Shown here piece by piece: positions 24,285 through 36,821 of a stretch of DNA of 64,000 nt (position 1 is the stretch's first letter; every line of letters begins with the position of its first letter). The stretch comes from Sindora glabra (lineage: Eukaryota > Streptophyta > Magnoliopsida > Fabales > Fabaceae). The stretch spans positions 66,551,283 to 66,615,282 of the forward strand of contig CM035235.1 of the NCBI GenBank assembly GCA_020226215.1, given 5' to 3'. The notes under the pieces were generated by a model. That model did not search any database, had not been told where the DNA came from, and was given only the letters and a program-made list of their open reading frames with translations. A program made the translations under genes and the position numbers.

Positions 24285-27200
24285 GTACCTTTTGGCCGTG
24301 CAAATAGTGCCGGCTTGGTTCATGCAAATGGCTTTAGTTGACTCTGAGCTGTTAGGACAAGCAAGGTCCCTGCGTGCAGCCATGACTTTTTCAAGGGTTT
24401 GTTTGGAATATCCATGTCAAAATGAATGAATGAAATGGATGTAGGAAGAAATAGCTGTTATAACTCATTAATTTGAATTGACTTGAACCTGTCAAAGTTC
24501 CATCTCATATCACAAGTTTTCAATCACATTAAGGTCCCATGATGCGTTTGCTGAAATGAAAATAGTGAGGGGCGTTTGCTGAAATAGAAATAGTGAAGTG
24601 GCAGAAAGCAAAAGCAGATACACACACACTTATGCTAGTATAATTTAAATCCCTCCACACACACACACTCTCATATAGTGTATGTGTGTGAGAGAGAGAG
24701 AGAAAGAGAAGTTTATCTAATCAATGCTAAGCTATCCTTAACCAGGTCCAACAATGATATTTGGCAAATTTATCCTATTCAAAGATTGTGATATCTATTA
24801 ATTCATTATGCAAGAATCTGTGCGACCAAATTATTATCAATATCCATGAGCAATATATACTATACATATAAAAGCAATATCAATTCATTTAAAGATATAA
24901 TTCAATGGAAAAAGATCTCCTCCTATGACTACAGCTTCAATTGTGTGAGGGGTCCGTTGATTGTCATGCACCCCATGCATTGTCAATGGGTCCCATGGCA
25001 AATCAACGGATCCCTCCCACAACTACAATTGCAATTATAGAAGAAGATTCCGATCCTAATCCAATCCATCAAGAGCCTTTATGTCCACTACTACAAGATT
25101 AGTCTTAATTTTAAATTAGAATATAGGCAAAGAAAGGACATTCCAGTATGAAATCTATCAAAAGCACTTTACTTTAAAGGCTTTATTTGTTAATTAACTA
25201 ATAGTTGTAATGGTTAGTTGATGACTGATTATATTAGTTGATTTGACTAACTAATTATATTAGCTATTCAAACAAAAATATTTGATAAAATTTTATGATT
25301 AATTGTTTGTATATAAAATGACACATAGAGGTAAGAGTAAATTTTTTGAATTATTTGAGTATTTTTTATTTTAATATTTTAAATTCTATACATTATTTAA
25401 TGGATTAAATCTTTTCAAATAATATATTATCATAATTTATTATATATTAAATATTTTTAAAGAAATATGAATGACATAAAATGGATGACATATTTGGAAT
25501 GTTTTCACTTTTCTAAAAGAATTATTTTTAAAATTTTATTTTTTAAGAATATTTGAATTTAAGAAAAATAAAAATTGTTAATAGAATAACTGAGAAAATA
25601 TTTGTTTTTAATTATAAAATTATTATAAAAATGGAAAGTTAAGAATATATATGAAGAATTTTTATTTTTAAACTTTAAGCTATACATTTAAAAATTTAGA
25701 ATTATAAAATTTAAAAATAAATTATAAGAATAATTATTAAATAATTTATTTTAAGTAAAGAAAACAAAAAAGAAACAGGAAAAATGAACCACACTACAAA
25801 ATTAATAAAAAAATTGTTCAAATTCACTTCTAGTAATATATTTAATTCAATATTCTTTTGAATATAAAAATATTAATATGTTATTATATATCAATTTTGG
25901 CATATGAAAAAGACTTATGAACTTTCTGGAAAGCAAGATGAGCCAAACCAAGACCATAATTTACCGACATTCAACTCTTCTTTAATTTAAACATTCTGAT
26001 AATAAATCGTTGCCAACCCTCATTCTAACATCGTCACAACAACAAAGCTCATATTATTCGAAGTTGAAAACCAAACAGTTGCAACAAATGATTCAAAAGG
26101 ATGCCAACTACTAGAACAATCTTACCTTTCTTGAATGGATAATCCAGTTTCTTCTCGGCGAGGATTTTGATGCTCTCATAGCATTTTCAAGAACCTTTGC
26201 CGGCAATTCTTTGACTTGCCACCGAAGTTCGAGCTCTAAGATAATGGCAGAAAAAGCATCGGGCTGGAGGCAAAGAGAAGACTGGTTTAAGTTGTCTTTA
26301 AGAGGGATAAATAGGGAAATACGAAGATTAAATGGGAGTAATTCAATCTTTTCAATAATTATTTATTCATCAACTAAACCAAAATGTTGCAGCACTTAGC
26401 ATTTCTATTTTGGCTACTTCAGAGGCAATCAGCTATTTCAAACAGCTAACTACCAAATATAAAAATTAATTGGCTTAACAAGTTATCAATTAATTTAGTT
26501 CAACTAGTTAAAAGTTATATAAAAATCTCTTATAGAAAAATCTCTTCACGAAACATGTCTAGAATCCGCCAAAAACACTAACTAGATAAAATGACATTCC
26601 AATGTGGCATCTATCGAAGGACACTATACTGTGTATTAGGAAAAAGGACACTTTGCACCAAAGTTTTTTAATTTGGTAGTTTGGTGGCTTATTTATACTT
26701 GTCCCTTATGCAAGCCTTCCATAATATTGCTGATATTAACATCCATCGAAGGACACCGACTATGCATTAGGAGAAAGGACACTCCACTGTAGCATCATGT
26801 GTTGAATTTAACTTGTCTATCTTTGAAGGTTGTCGAAACAATTTTTTTGAAAATGGTTAGTCCTTTTTATTGAGAATAAGTCCCTTGGTTTAATTCGTTC
26901 GAAGAACTAAAAATTCATACAAATTGACTTGAATACCATTTTATTCCATACATACACAAACTGAGTTGAATAGCCGTAAAAAAAAAAAAAAATTCGTAAT
27001 CTTGTGGGATGGTTAGATTTTGTTTTCGTTGATTTTAAAAAATTTAAACTATTCATAATCTTAAAATTAGTTTTATTGCCAATTTAATTAATAATTTATA
27101 TTTAACATAAATTCTATATGATCTTTGAAGCAAAAATCATAGTATTACTTGTGCAAAGTTTTCAAAATTTTATATGTTCAATTGACATCAGTTCAGATAT

Positions 27201-29084
27201 TATAAAAATTTTAATTATAGGTGAAAATGACATACCAAACAACAACCAATTAATTTTATTTTATGATAATTGTCAAAAAATGCCTTAGAAGGTAGGATTT
27301 TTTTAAAGATTAATATTCTAATTTTTTTAAGTTTAATAAAATCTAACTAATTAAAATTTTGATTTTTTTTGATAAATTTTTGTGTTCCAAGATAAATTAG
27401 AATAATTTTGTCTTCCAAAATAAATTAGAATTTTTACATGAAGAAAAAAATGAAAATGTTATTATTATACTTGTTAGAATATAAAATGTTTACCCCATCT
27501 TTGTCATTTTCAAATATTTAATCAATCACATAAGGGCCAATGAAATTATGTATAATATCAATCATCTTGTCTGCATTGCTAGGAAGTACCCTTACATAAC
27601 ATTGGTAGTAGATGTAGCCATTTCACCATGATGAACCCAACTTATGTAAAATAGATTAAATCCATATTCTAATTATGTATGCTTCTATGTTCTCAAAACC
27701 TTGAAGAAACACATTTCTACACCTTCTACACTAATATCTTACCAACCCTCTCTAATTGGTAAAGTTTTTGACTCATTGGACAAGTGATCTCACACATTCA
27801 TCAAGTTTTTGTCAATAGATATGTTGTCACTAGTTAATAATGTGACAAGTTATTATACAATTCAATCATGTGTGCATGTTTGTTATGTGTTTTAAATCTA
27901 TCTTATCACTTCAACACTAAAAGATAAGGCCTTATCACATTTAAGATAGTTCTGTAGTTATTATCTCAACTTATCCACGCTATCATTCCTTAAATGTAGA
28001 AATTTTAATAGCATCTCCACATAATTCTTTAAATGTGCAAAATACACACTAACATAGTAAACACCTAAAAAATAAAGAAGACGTGTGAAATTTTTACAAT
28101 TTGAAATAATGACTAAATAAGTTAACTAAAATAATTAAAGGACTTATCTCAAACTATCCAAATTTATAAAAACAAATTAAGAGTTGGTAAGTATATAATG
28201 ACTAACCAATCCTTAAATGGGTCTAAGGTTACAATGTAAGTACAATAAAATTAAAATTATTGTAATTTTACAATTACAATAATTTAGTATTATGCAAAAA
28301 AATTTATTCATTAATTTATTTAAAATTTGCTCTAAATCTTTACTAAATGAAGATTTTAATTTTTCTAATTTATGCGCAATTTTTACCATTATAATATCTT
28401 TATTATTAAATTTTTTATATTTATATTTTTATTATTTATTATTAAATGTTTTATATACAAGTTTTTCTCCATCTCAAATTTAATGCCTTTATTAATTTAT
28501 AATTTTAAAGTTTATTTCTTTCCATTGTTTAATATCTTTTTGTTCATTATATTAGTATAAATTTTATGCTAATTTACTATTATGCATAATAATTTAATCT
28601 TATTTACTACTTTATTTAAAATCAACTTTAAATATATATAATTAAATATTTTATTTTCCTAATTTATATTCAAGTTTTAATTATTCAATATTCTTATTAT
28701 TAAACATTTTTTGTTTGTATTTTTATTATTAAATTTTTTCTCTTTCTCTCAAATTTAATATCTTGATTAATTTATAACCTTAAAACTTATTTTTATTTAT
28801 TGTTTAATATCTTCTTGTTCATTAGATTAACCCTAATTTTATACTAATTTTGTATTATGCATAATAATTTAATCTTATCCATTGCTTTATTTAAAATTAA
28901 CTTTAAATTAATATAATTAAATATTTTATTTTTCTCATTTATGTTTAAGTTTTAATTTTTTAAAATTTTTATATTTTCATTACTTTAATTTTTTAAAGAT
29001 ATGACTTTTCATACTCGTATTAGGTCAAAAATTCTATGTTAAGTCAAAATACAACATAACTATTGATATATCTTCCTAAAATTT
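24285..29084 (+). repeat. Segmental duplication, copy B
   Basis: Second copy of the block at 13250-17430. It has only one version of the part doubled in copy A, and it carries an extra insertion at about 25175-26535. Homology with copy A stops at about 29080, where the gypsy-like LTR begins. It also contains a CA/TG/GA microsatellite at about 24656-24710. Confidence 0.8.
25175..26535. mobile_element. Candidate non-autonomous DNA transposon with captured gene-like DNA
   Basis: This stretch is absent from copy A at the matching place (14785-14820). Its ends are rich in TTAGTTGA/TCAACTAG-type inverted words, as in hAT-like non-autonomous elements, but I could not fix exact termini or a target duplication. 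A GC-richer core at about 25920-26330 has, on the minus strand, a TATA-like CTATTTAT, then an ATG frame MRASKSSPRRNWIIHSRK ending exactly at a donor AAG/GTAAGA. That resembles a captured promoter and first exon. The parent gene is unknown. Confidence 0.4.
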
Positions 29085-29713
29085 TGATGCAATTTTAAAG
29101 GGATCAATCATAAGTAAATGAGCTTGAAGAGTTTGATCAATTATATTATAATTGCACCACATCATTACTAAATTAGTGTCACATCATTACCACATCATCA
29201 AAGAGATGGCACCATATCAGCCATAATTTATATCACCTCCACATTATTAAAGAGATGGTGCCATATTAGCACCATATTAGCTGTAATCTTAATTGGCACC
29301 ATTTTAGCCATTTTTATTATTTTATGATATTTTAAACCTTAGTTTATGTTATTTTATGTATTGGACTCTTTTAGAGGATTTTGAATTTTAATTCAAGATG
29401 AATGTGTTTAGCCTCATTTTGTTTTAAAACATTTACCATTTTAATATGAGTAATTTATTATATTATTTAGAGTCATTTAAATGCCCTTTTATTATGTTTA
29501 GATTATTGGATTAGTTTTGGGCCTAATTGGTGTCATTTAAGCTCATTTTCAATTAGGGTTTAAAAAGTTATGTAAGGAGCTTTGTTTCTTATAATAAATT
29601 AGATTTTGGAGATTTTGAGATTTAGTGCTTTTAGATAATTGAGAATTGGATGAGGGCTTTTTTGTAAGAGTGTGTTCTTTCTTAAATTCTTGAATGAACT
29701 TATAATTTATCAA

Positions 29714-29825
29714 AAGGATTCATCCTTCGTGGTGTTGATTTTCACTAATCAAGGATTCATCCTTCGTGGTGTTGATTTTCACTAATCAAGGATTCATCCT
29801 TGTGGTGTGTTTCTTTTTCACTAAT
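29714..29825 (+). repeat. 37 bp tandem repeat, about three units
   Basis: Units start at 29714, 29751 and 29788 with AAGGATTCATCCTT. The first two are nearly identical; the third is diverged. It lies inside the likely gypsy LTR. Confidence 0.85.
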
Positions 29826-31639
29826 AAAGGGATTTACATCCTTTATGATGTGTTTATCATCACGTAATGCTCCCCTTCTTCTTTTTCTTTTGGAATGTCG
29901 CATAACTATCATTCTATTTTCATTTTTGGATTTACTAAATTTTAGGACAATCCAATATAAATTCACATTATTTGATATTAGAGCTTTAGGTTCCCAAATT
30001 CAAGTTTGTTTTTCTTCAATCTTTTAATTACTATTCATTCTACTATTCATAAATTCAAATCATATTTCTTCATTTCTACCTTGTTTTGATTTTGTTTTTT
30101 CATTTATTTCATTTCTATTTGATTTGTGTTAAATTCATGTGTTTTGATTCATCTTTTGCATCAAATCTAATTTTCTTTTTGTTTCTTCCCTTTATGTGTT
30201 TGATAAATTATCCAAGTCAATTGTAAGTCTAAGTTTGCTGTGATCCTCGATCACCCTCCTTGTTTTGTGTTGTTTCATATTGTTTAGCTTAAAATTTGGT
30301 TCAAATTTGAGTGCCGGTTTAGTGAATGAAAGGTATATTGAACATGTTTGTTAAAAGTTCAAAGTGAAGAAATTTTGCTTGCAATAACCAATTGTCATAT
30401 TCTAATAATACAACATCAAAGTACTATAATTGAATATAGCAATTGATTAATACAAAGTAAAGAGCACCAAGTTTGAATTGTGTGAAATACTCTTACAACT
30501 AGCATAATAAATGCTAAAGTATTGTTAGAATTTAAGTCAAAACAAGTGTTGAATTATGTGAATTAGTATTTGAAGTGAAAAAGTGCAAGAACCAAATAAA
30601 GATTGGTGCCAAGTAGCTATGAGTTAGAAAGTAAAAACAAATGACAAGAAGAAAAAGAACAAGAAACAATGGAGAAAAGCCAAGTAAGTGAATCAAAAGG
30701 AAACTTACAAGAAAAGAGGCTAGAAAAACAAAGTGCAATTAAAAACAAGTGAAAAAAATTCAAAATAAAAAAAGAAAAAAAGAAAGTTAAAAGGCTAAAA
30801 GGACTAGAAGTGTTGAATTATTGAAAACAAATTGAAACAAAATCAAAAAATTAAATTGTTCACTTTTAATTATTAGTAGTTTTTTATATGCTATAATCAC
30901 CTTTGAACTTCTCATTTTGACATTAATTATTCACTGTCTTTTTCAATTACTTAAGTTCTCAAATTAACACCTCTTGTTTACTTGTATTGTTTTTCCTATT
31001 ATTCTGAATCTAGTTAGTTCCCTTTCTTTAAAATTTTCATTATTGAGTCTTAATTAGTTTCTTTCTTGAAATTCTTATTTGTTGCTTATCTAATTGTCTT
31101 GTTGAATCCTTTCAATTATATAAACTTTGATTAGTGATATTGATTGTCACAATTGGTGAATCTTATTTGTTTGAGTCTACCTTAGTTCCTAAAGAACTAC
31201 AAAAAGGAAGGATTAAAAAAGTGGAAAAAAGTAAGAGTATGTGAGCTTAATTAAGGGTAAAGGCCTACTTAGAATGCAAACACAAGTGTGAGTGCTCTAA
31301 AATAAATGAATCATATACTTTTGTAAGGTCCTCTCTTTAATCTAACCTTTCTTACAAGTTTATCATTTAATAATATTAGGAGATAATGGGAAAAATAATG
31401 GTAGGTGCACATGAGAGGATTTTCTAAAAGTTATGAAAAAATTGATGAAATGATTAAAAGTTTTGAAGGTAGACAATCTCAAAGGAGTTAACATGGTGAA
31501 AAAGATAAAAGAGAAAAAATAGATAAAAGATAAAATGAAAAATATATTGGAAAAAAAGGAATTGAAAATAAAAATAAAATAGTAAAAGAGAAAAAGTATA
31601 TTACGATGAGTTTAGAAAAAATGAAAGGAAAAGATGATG

Positions 31640-32018
31640 AAGAAATGATATAAAAAAAGATGAAAGAAGAGATGATAAAAGAAGTGAAGGAAAGAGTGAG
31701 AGAAGAGAAGATAATAAATAAAAGAGAAATAAGTATGATTATAATCTTTATAACATTAGAAACAAGAATGCTTTGTTTCAAGAAAAAAAGAAGTTTGAAA
31801 AAAAGGAAGACCATTCCTCATCCAAATTCAAAAAAGAAGAATCTAAGGGCATTATCAAACATAAAGGAGAATCATCATCAAAACCTAAAAGTGAAGTGTT
31901 AAAAACAAAAGACATAGTTCAAAAGTATCAAAAACATTTCCAAGATAAATGCTTCAGATGTTTAAAGCATGGTCATCATACCATTGATTGTCCACTTAAA
32001 AGAGCCTTAAAGATTTAA
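31640..32018 (+). pseudogene. Gypsy-like gag remnant with zinc knuckle
   Basis: A lysine- and glutamate-rich stretch leads to QKYQKHFQDKCFRCLKHGHH and then TIDCP. This is a CCHC zinc knuckle (CX2CX4HX4C) that binds RNA in retroelement gag proteins. The upstream part is purine-rich and broken by stops. The Phe/Leu/Ile-rich open frame on the opposite strand (31488-31814) is only its shadow. Confidence 0.75.
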
Positions 32019-32269
32019 AAAGCCTTAGGAGAACAAGCTGAAAAAGAAAGTGAAGAGCAAAGGGAGAATATCTTCCACTCTAGATTCAACATTAAGGATA
32101 AGATGTGTAATGTTAACATTGATAGTAGAAATTGTGTTAATGTTACTAGTACTTATATGGTAAAGAAGTTGAACTTGCCTACTTTACCACATCCTACTCT
32201 ATATAAGTTATAATAGTTGAATGATAGTGATGGAATAGAGGTGACAAAATAAGTGTTAGTTTTTTTTTA

Positions 32270-32505
32270 TCCTTAGTATATACCAAGATAAGGTGTTATG
32301 TGATGTTGCTTCTATGAATGCTTGCCATTTATTACTTTGGAGACTATGGCAATTTGATAGTAAAGTTACTCATAATGGAGTTTTCAACACCTATAGTTTT
32401 AAAATGAATGATAGAAAAATAAAACTCAATCCTCTAACCCCAAAACAAGTGTATGACGATCAATTGAGAATGCAAAAGAAAAGAAGAAGAAAAGAAAAAG
32501 AGTGA
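32270..32505 (+). pseudogene. Gypsy-like protease to reverse-transcriptase linker
   Basis: VLCDVASMNACHLLLWRLWQ and FDSKVTHNGVFNTYSFKMN, then LTPKQVYDD, match the conserved segment between protease and reverse transcriptase of plant Ty3/gypsy elements (usual core HLLLGRPWQFD). Glycine in GRPWQ is replaced by tryptophan. After 32505 the frame is lost, and the body of the reverse transcriptase is absent. Confidence 0.8.
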
Positions 32506-32895
32506 TTATGGAAAAGAGAGTAGAAAAAAATTGAGTTGAAAGAAAAAGAGAGTAATTATGTAGGAAAAAAGAGAAAAAAATTTAAAAATGATTAGAAAAA
32601 CAAGTGGGATAAAATATATTTTCTATGTTTTTAAGCTAATTATTTCGTATAGCAAAGCTTATGAAAATTCTAACAATCTTGAAATTGTTTTGCTAAATAC
32701 TTGTGATGTTATTTTGAAAGAATCCTAAAAAGTGCTTCCAAGAGAATCTCTAAAAGAGTTACCATATATGAGAATAAAAATGCCTTAATTGGAGTAAGGT
32801 AACAATATCGTAATGGTTAATGTGGTTTCTTAAAGATACACTCTCATCTCTATTTTGCATGATAAATTGTTGAATTTTGAGTATAAAATGATACT

Positions 32896-33254
32896 TTGCA
32901 TATAAAATTATTGAGTTGTAAGAATATTAAAAATTTATATGTGAATGACTATGATTTGGCTACCCTTTCACATGAGCTTGGAATTCTTCTACATATTGAT
33001 GGTGCTTCAAATGTTGACATTTATGAAAAAATGTTCTTTAGAGGAATTTTTAGGACATATAAAATTTTATGCAAAAGAAATGAATTGTTTGTGTCTAAAA
33101 GTTTTCTAAATGACTTGTTTGTTAGAGAAACTTATGATTGTAATTTGATAATACATTTTGGGATTAAGAAAACTCTAAGAAACTTGCATGATAATTTGTT
33201 TAATTCTTTTCTATTTTCTAGAAGTTCTCTAATGAAAAAAGTTGAATTGATAAA
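32896..33254 (+). pseudogene. Gypsy-like RNase H end and integrase zinc-finger region
   Basis: An open frame of about 120 codons is cut by the gap. FRTYKILCKRNELFVSKSFL, NDLFVRETYD and IIHFGIKKTLRNLHDNLF correspond to the gypsy integrase N-terminal region (typical words: LCVP, LVREAH, GHFG, KTL). The HHCC cysteines would lie in or beyond the gap. Confidence 0.75.
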
Positions 33255-33354
33255 NNNNNNNNNNNNNNNNNNNNNNNNNNNNNNNNNNNNNNNNNNNNNN
33301 NNNNNNNNNNNNNNNNNNNNNNNNNNNNNNNNNNNNNNNNNNNNNNNNNNNNNN
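33255..33354. other. Assembly gap (100 N)
   Basis: Exactly 100 N, the usual placeholder for a gap of unknown length. It lies inside the gypsy-like element, so flanking order and distance are uncertain. Open frames through the N run are meaningless. Confidence 0.98.
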
Positions 33355-33781
33355 TTGTAATGCTTGAAAATATGATAAATTGTAATGCTTGAAAATATAT
33401 ATATATATGAGTTAGGCAAAAATTAACAAAATTACATATCAATAAAGTGTAGTTTTCTCTTAATTTTAAACCTTAGTTTTTTTTTGGTTTTAATCCTATT
33501 TAACAATGCATGTTTTGTCCCGTTAGGAATTTGTATATATTTCTTGAGCATCTTTTGAATTAACATTTAAGCCTCTCCAAAAATTTGGATGCCGGGTCTG
33601 TACTCTTTTCTTCAAGACTTTCTTTTGATTATTCTCTTTGGTACATTATGCATTGACTCGGTATTGAAGAAGAGTACATATATAGATCCTAAGACTTCCT
33701 AGAGTATAATCCATTATCAAGTGTCAATTAATCCGTATTTGAAGGTTTTATGCTAATGTGCACCTTTTTCACTAAATCCAG

Positions 33782-34339
33782 AATTCATAGGCATCGATTG
33801 TGGGGTTTTTGAGGATTACATGGACGAAGCAACCGGTCTCTGGTTCCAAACAGACAAAAACTTTATAGAAACAGGAACCAATCATGAAGTAGCTTCTTCT
33901 GACGACGAAAATCCTTTCACGAGACAAATGTCGAAGAGAGTAAGCTTTCCAGAAGGAAACCGGAATTGTTACACTCTGAAACCCAAACAAGGCAAGAACA
34001 ACAACTATATCATCAGAGTTCAGTTTTCATATCAAAACTATGACCAAAAAAATCGAGTTCCAGCTTTCGATTTGTACATTGGAGCTAACTACTGGTTTAC
34101 AGTTCAACTGGATAATGCAAGTCAGTTGCTGTCTTATGATATGATTTATCAGCCCTCAACTTCATACAAGTTTGTCTTGTAAACATTGGACTTGGAACAC
34201 CTTTCATCTCCTCCTTGGAATTGCAGAGTCTGAGTGGCACCAATTCAATCTATTCAATTTCTAACTACTCTTCCCTTCCATTGGATGCTTGGGAACGGGT
34301 TCATATTGGCACTGATCCCACGATGCCATTTCCGTCCAG
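33782..34339 (+). pseudogene. Malectin-like domain exon of a receptor kinase, frameshifted
   Basis: After an acceptor AAATCCAG the frame reads FIGIDCG, the typical start of the extracellular malectin-like domain of plant LRR receptor kinases, then FPEGNRNCYTL, FDLYIGANYWFTV and others. About one base is missing near 34168-34170: the frame runs into TAA at 34180, while the shifted frame continues VCLVNIGLGTPFISSLELQ to WERVHIGTDP and a donor CAG/GTATT. The signal-peptide exon and the second half of the domain were not found. It is probably the separated 5' part of the receptor-kinase copy at 41457-44985, same strand. Confidence 0.8.
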
Positions 34340-36239
34340 GTATTGCATGTTGAATTTTTCATCTGTCATTTTTCATTTTGAATCGTCTTTTTTTTTAATT
34401 ATTTTTGGGCATTTTTCTTCCACTTTAAAAAGAGATCCATATGCCAACGGAGTAACAATACCACAAATTATCACTTATGTTACAAATTATATCATAAAAA
34501 ATTTAAAAATTATAGTGTTTTTATCTCTTAGTATAAAAATAAAAAAAATTAAAGAATTATACAAAAAAAATTATGTAACAAGAAAACCACACCAGTGATA
34601 AAATATGACTTTTGCTATGAATTAAGTTATGAAAATATTGTATTTGGGATAAAATATCACTTATACTATAATATAAATGAGGAATTTTATTCATGCAAAA
34701 GTATCATTTGTATCATGATATAATAAGTAAAAAATTTACTCATGGTGAATGCACATATAAGAAACCACCAAATTGATTGAGTTTCCTTCCTAATATTTGG
34801 AAGGATAAAATGAAATTTAAATAAATAAATCTATAATACTTATAAGAGCTTATTTGGTGAGCTTGGTGAGACAAATATGTTAAGGTCATGGTCAAATCCA
34901 TTGAACTAGTATATGAAAGTAGTGATATATTATTATATATATTGTTATGATTCCTTCCACAATTGCAACATGTGAAACTAATAATCTTAATCCCACAAAC
35001 CTTTCCTATATATATCCTCATTAGTTATGTTTAGAAAGCAAAACCTTACATGATTTTTTGCTAACTGACAATAATTTGAAAGGATAGTTGTGGGAAGAAC
35101 TTATCCACTTTCATATAATCAAAAATTCAAGTTTTAAATTGGAATAATTAGAAGGGTATTATGCTAACCTATAAGCCAAGCAGTTAACGGAATATAAGTT
35201 AGTCTAACTATCACTTTACATGAAGCAATCTATGCATCTATCTATCTATAAACATGGCCTAGTTGGAAGGTTTAGATAATATTTTACAATTAATTACAAT
35301 TCAAAATAATAAATGTTGCCTAGTCTACCAAAAAAGAAGGGAACCACTTTCTTGGTTATTGTGGAAGTTATGGTGGCAAAGCCTAAAATTTTAAAGCACG
35401 AAAAAGTAAATGTAAGATTATGGATCTTAACCAAATAAATTATGTCATTGAACAACCTTGCAAAAGTATTAAATAAACTAGCTCAAAGAATATAATGCTA
35501 TCGAATATACTCATGGGCTAACTCAAACTATAACTTATATGTGTTACTTATCTTGCTAAGAACGGACATACAAGTCCTACAAAGATTAAGCACATGAAGC
35601 CTTCATAATAATTAGAATCAAATATTATATTGGGAATTCATAATCACATATACAAAAAAAAAAAAATTGTGCCTCTTAGTCAACCTTTCCCTTCACAAAT
35701 TCTATCCTTATCCCTTTAAGGCTAACCTTACCCCTTCACAGGTAAGCAAACAAATTCGCTGCATACATGTGACACAAATTTATGTTTCATCTCTCCTTTT
35801 AATAATAATTTCAATACAATTCAAAGTATAAATGTAGGTATCTCGCTTCATCTCACAAACTCATATTCATTATACATTTGCTTATATAGATAAATAAAAT
35901 GAAAAGAATATGGTTAGCTAATCACTTTCATCAACATAAGCCTTATATTTTATGATCCTTTAACATACAAGGGCTAATTCATCTAGTTATTTTCAGTTTA
36001 TAGGCATAAATATGTTTTATTTGATCATGTTACACTTTACGATTCATAATAATGTTATTTATATTCATCTTATCTAACTTAGGAAGTCTAATATTAAGAA
36101 ATTTCACTAAAATGGCTTTAACATGAAGAAATGGGATAATAGTCAACAATATACTCAACTATAAGCATCTATAGATGAATCCTAACACTTATAATTAATT
36201 ATATGATCAATTATGGGGACTCAAAGGCTATCTTACCCA
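34340..36239. other. Gene-free stretch
   Basis: AT-rich, low coding potential. About 100 bases after the malectin exon, RDPYANGV could be the start of the next malectin exon, but nothing follows. No repeat borders recognised. Confidence 0.4.
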
Positions 36240-36580
36240 ATAGTAGTCAACTGCGAAGGTTTAAAAGCTAAAATTGACTCATTGTAGTTAACTATGTAAT
36301 CAATTACGCTTGGCCCAAAGAAACTCTAGCAATTAGTAGTTAACTATGTAATGGACTAAGCCTAGTCAAAAACCAATTCTATTAGGTTGTAGTTAACTAT
36401 GTTATCAATTATGCCATGCTTGTGGTTGTAGTTGACTATGCTATGCATGAGAGCAACTCTACTAGCATAGTTGACAATGTCATGCTTGAGAGTAGTTCTA
36501 TTGGCATAGTTAACTACACCATGCTAAAAAATGATTTTGCTTGCATAATCAACTATGTAATCAATTACAAACTCGTAATT
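36240..36580 (+). repeat. Minisatellite, 39 bp and longer units
   Basis: Units begin TAGTTAACTATG or close variants. The last four are 39 bp and earlier ones about 50 bp. As 39 is a multiple of three, it creates the open frame at 36416-36655 with a 13-residue repeat; I do not regard that as a gene. Confidence 0.8.
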
Positions 36581-36821
36581 TGTAAAGTTTTTTCCAAAAC
36601 CATTGTTCACTCACCATACTTCAAACCCTATAATTGCATTAAGTCCCATCACTAAACTTCAAAGGCTCATAAATACTACTCCTAACAACCAAAACCTACC
36701 AACCATAATTAATTTAATGCTTAAAGCATAATATTATATAATTTCACATAAATCCTTAAAAATCTCAAAACTGAAACAAAATAATGAATTCAACTTAAAT
36801 TTAAGATAGAATGCTATTCAT

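Larger units (their letters stand above)
29085..33254 (+). mobile_element. Decayed Ty3/gypsy-like LTR element, right end lost in gap
   Basis: Starts where homology between the two segmental copies ends. A likely 5' LTR (29085 to about 29967) is followed by a primer site at 29973-29984, TGATATTAGAGC, two transitions away from TGGTATCAGAGC. A leader and AT-shifted gag and pol pieces follow in order. Most of the reverse transcriptase is missing. The element runs into the 100 N gap, and I see no matching 3' LTR beyond it. Lineage uncertain; chromovirus-like is possible. Confidence 0.75.

Noticed and set aside
31488..31814. 108-codon Phe/Leu/Ile/Ser-rich minus-strand frame resembling a membrane protein
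   Set aside because: Complement of the purine-rich gypsy gag remnant.
33132..33442. Frames running through the N gap
   Set aside because: Not real sequence.
36416..36655. 79-codon frame with 13-residue repeats
   Set aside because: By-product of the 39 bp minisatellite.
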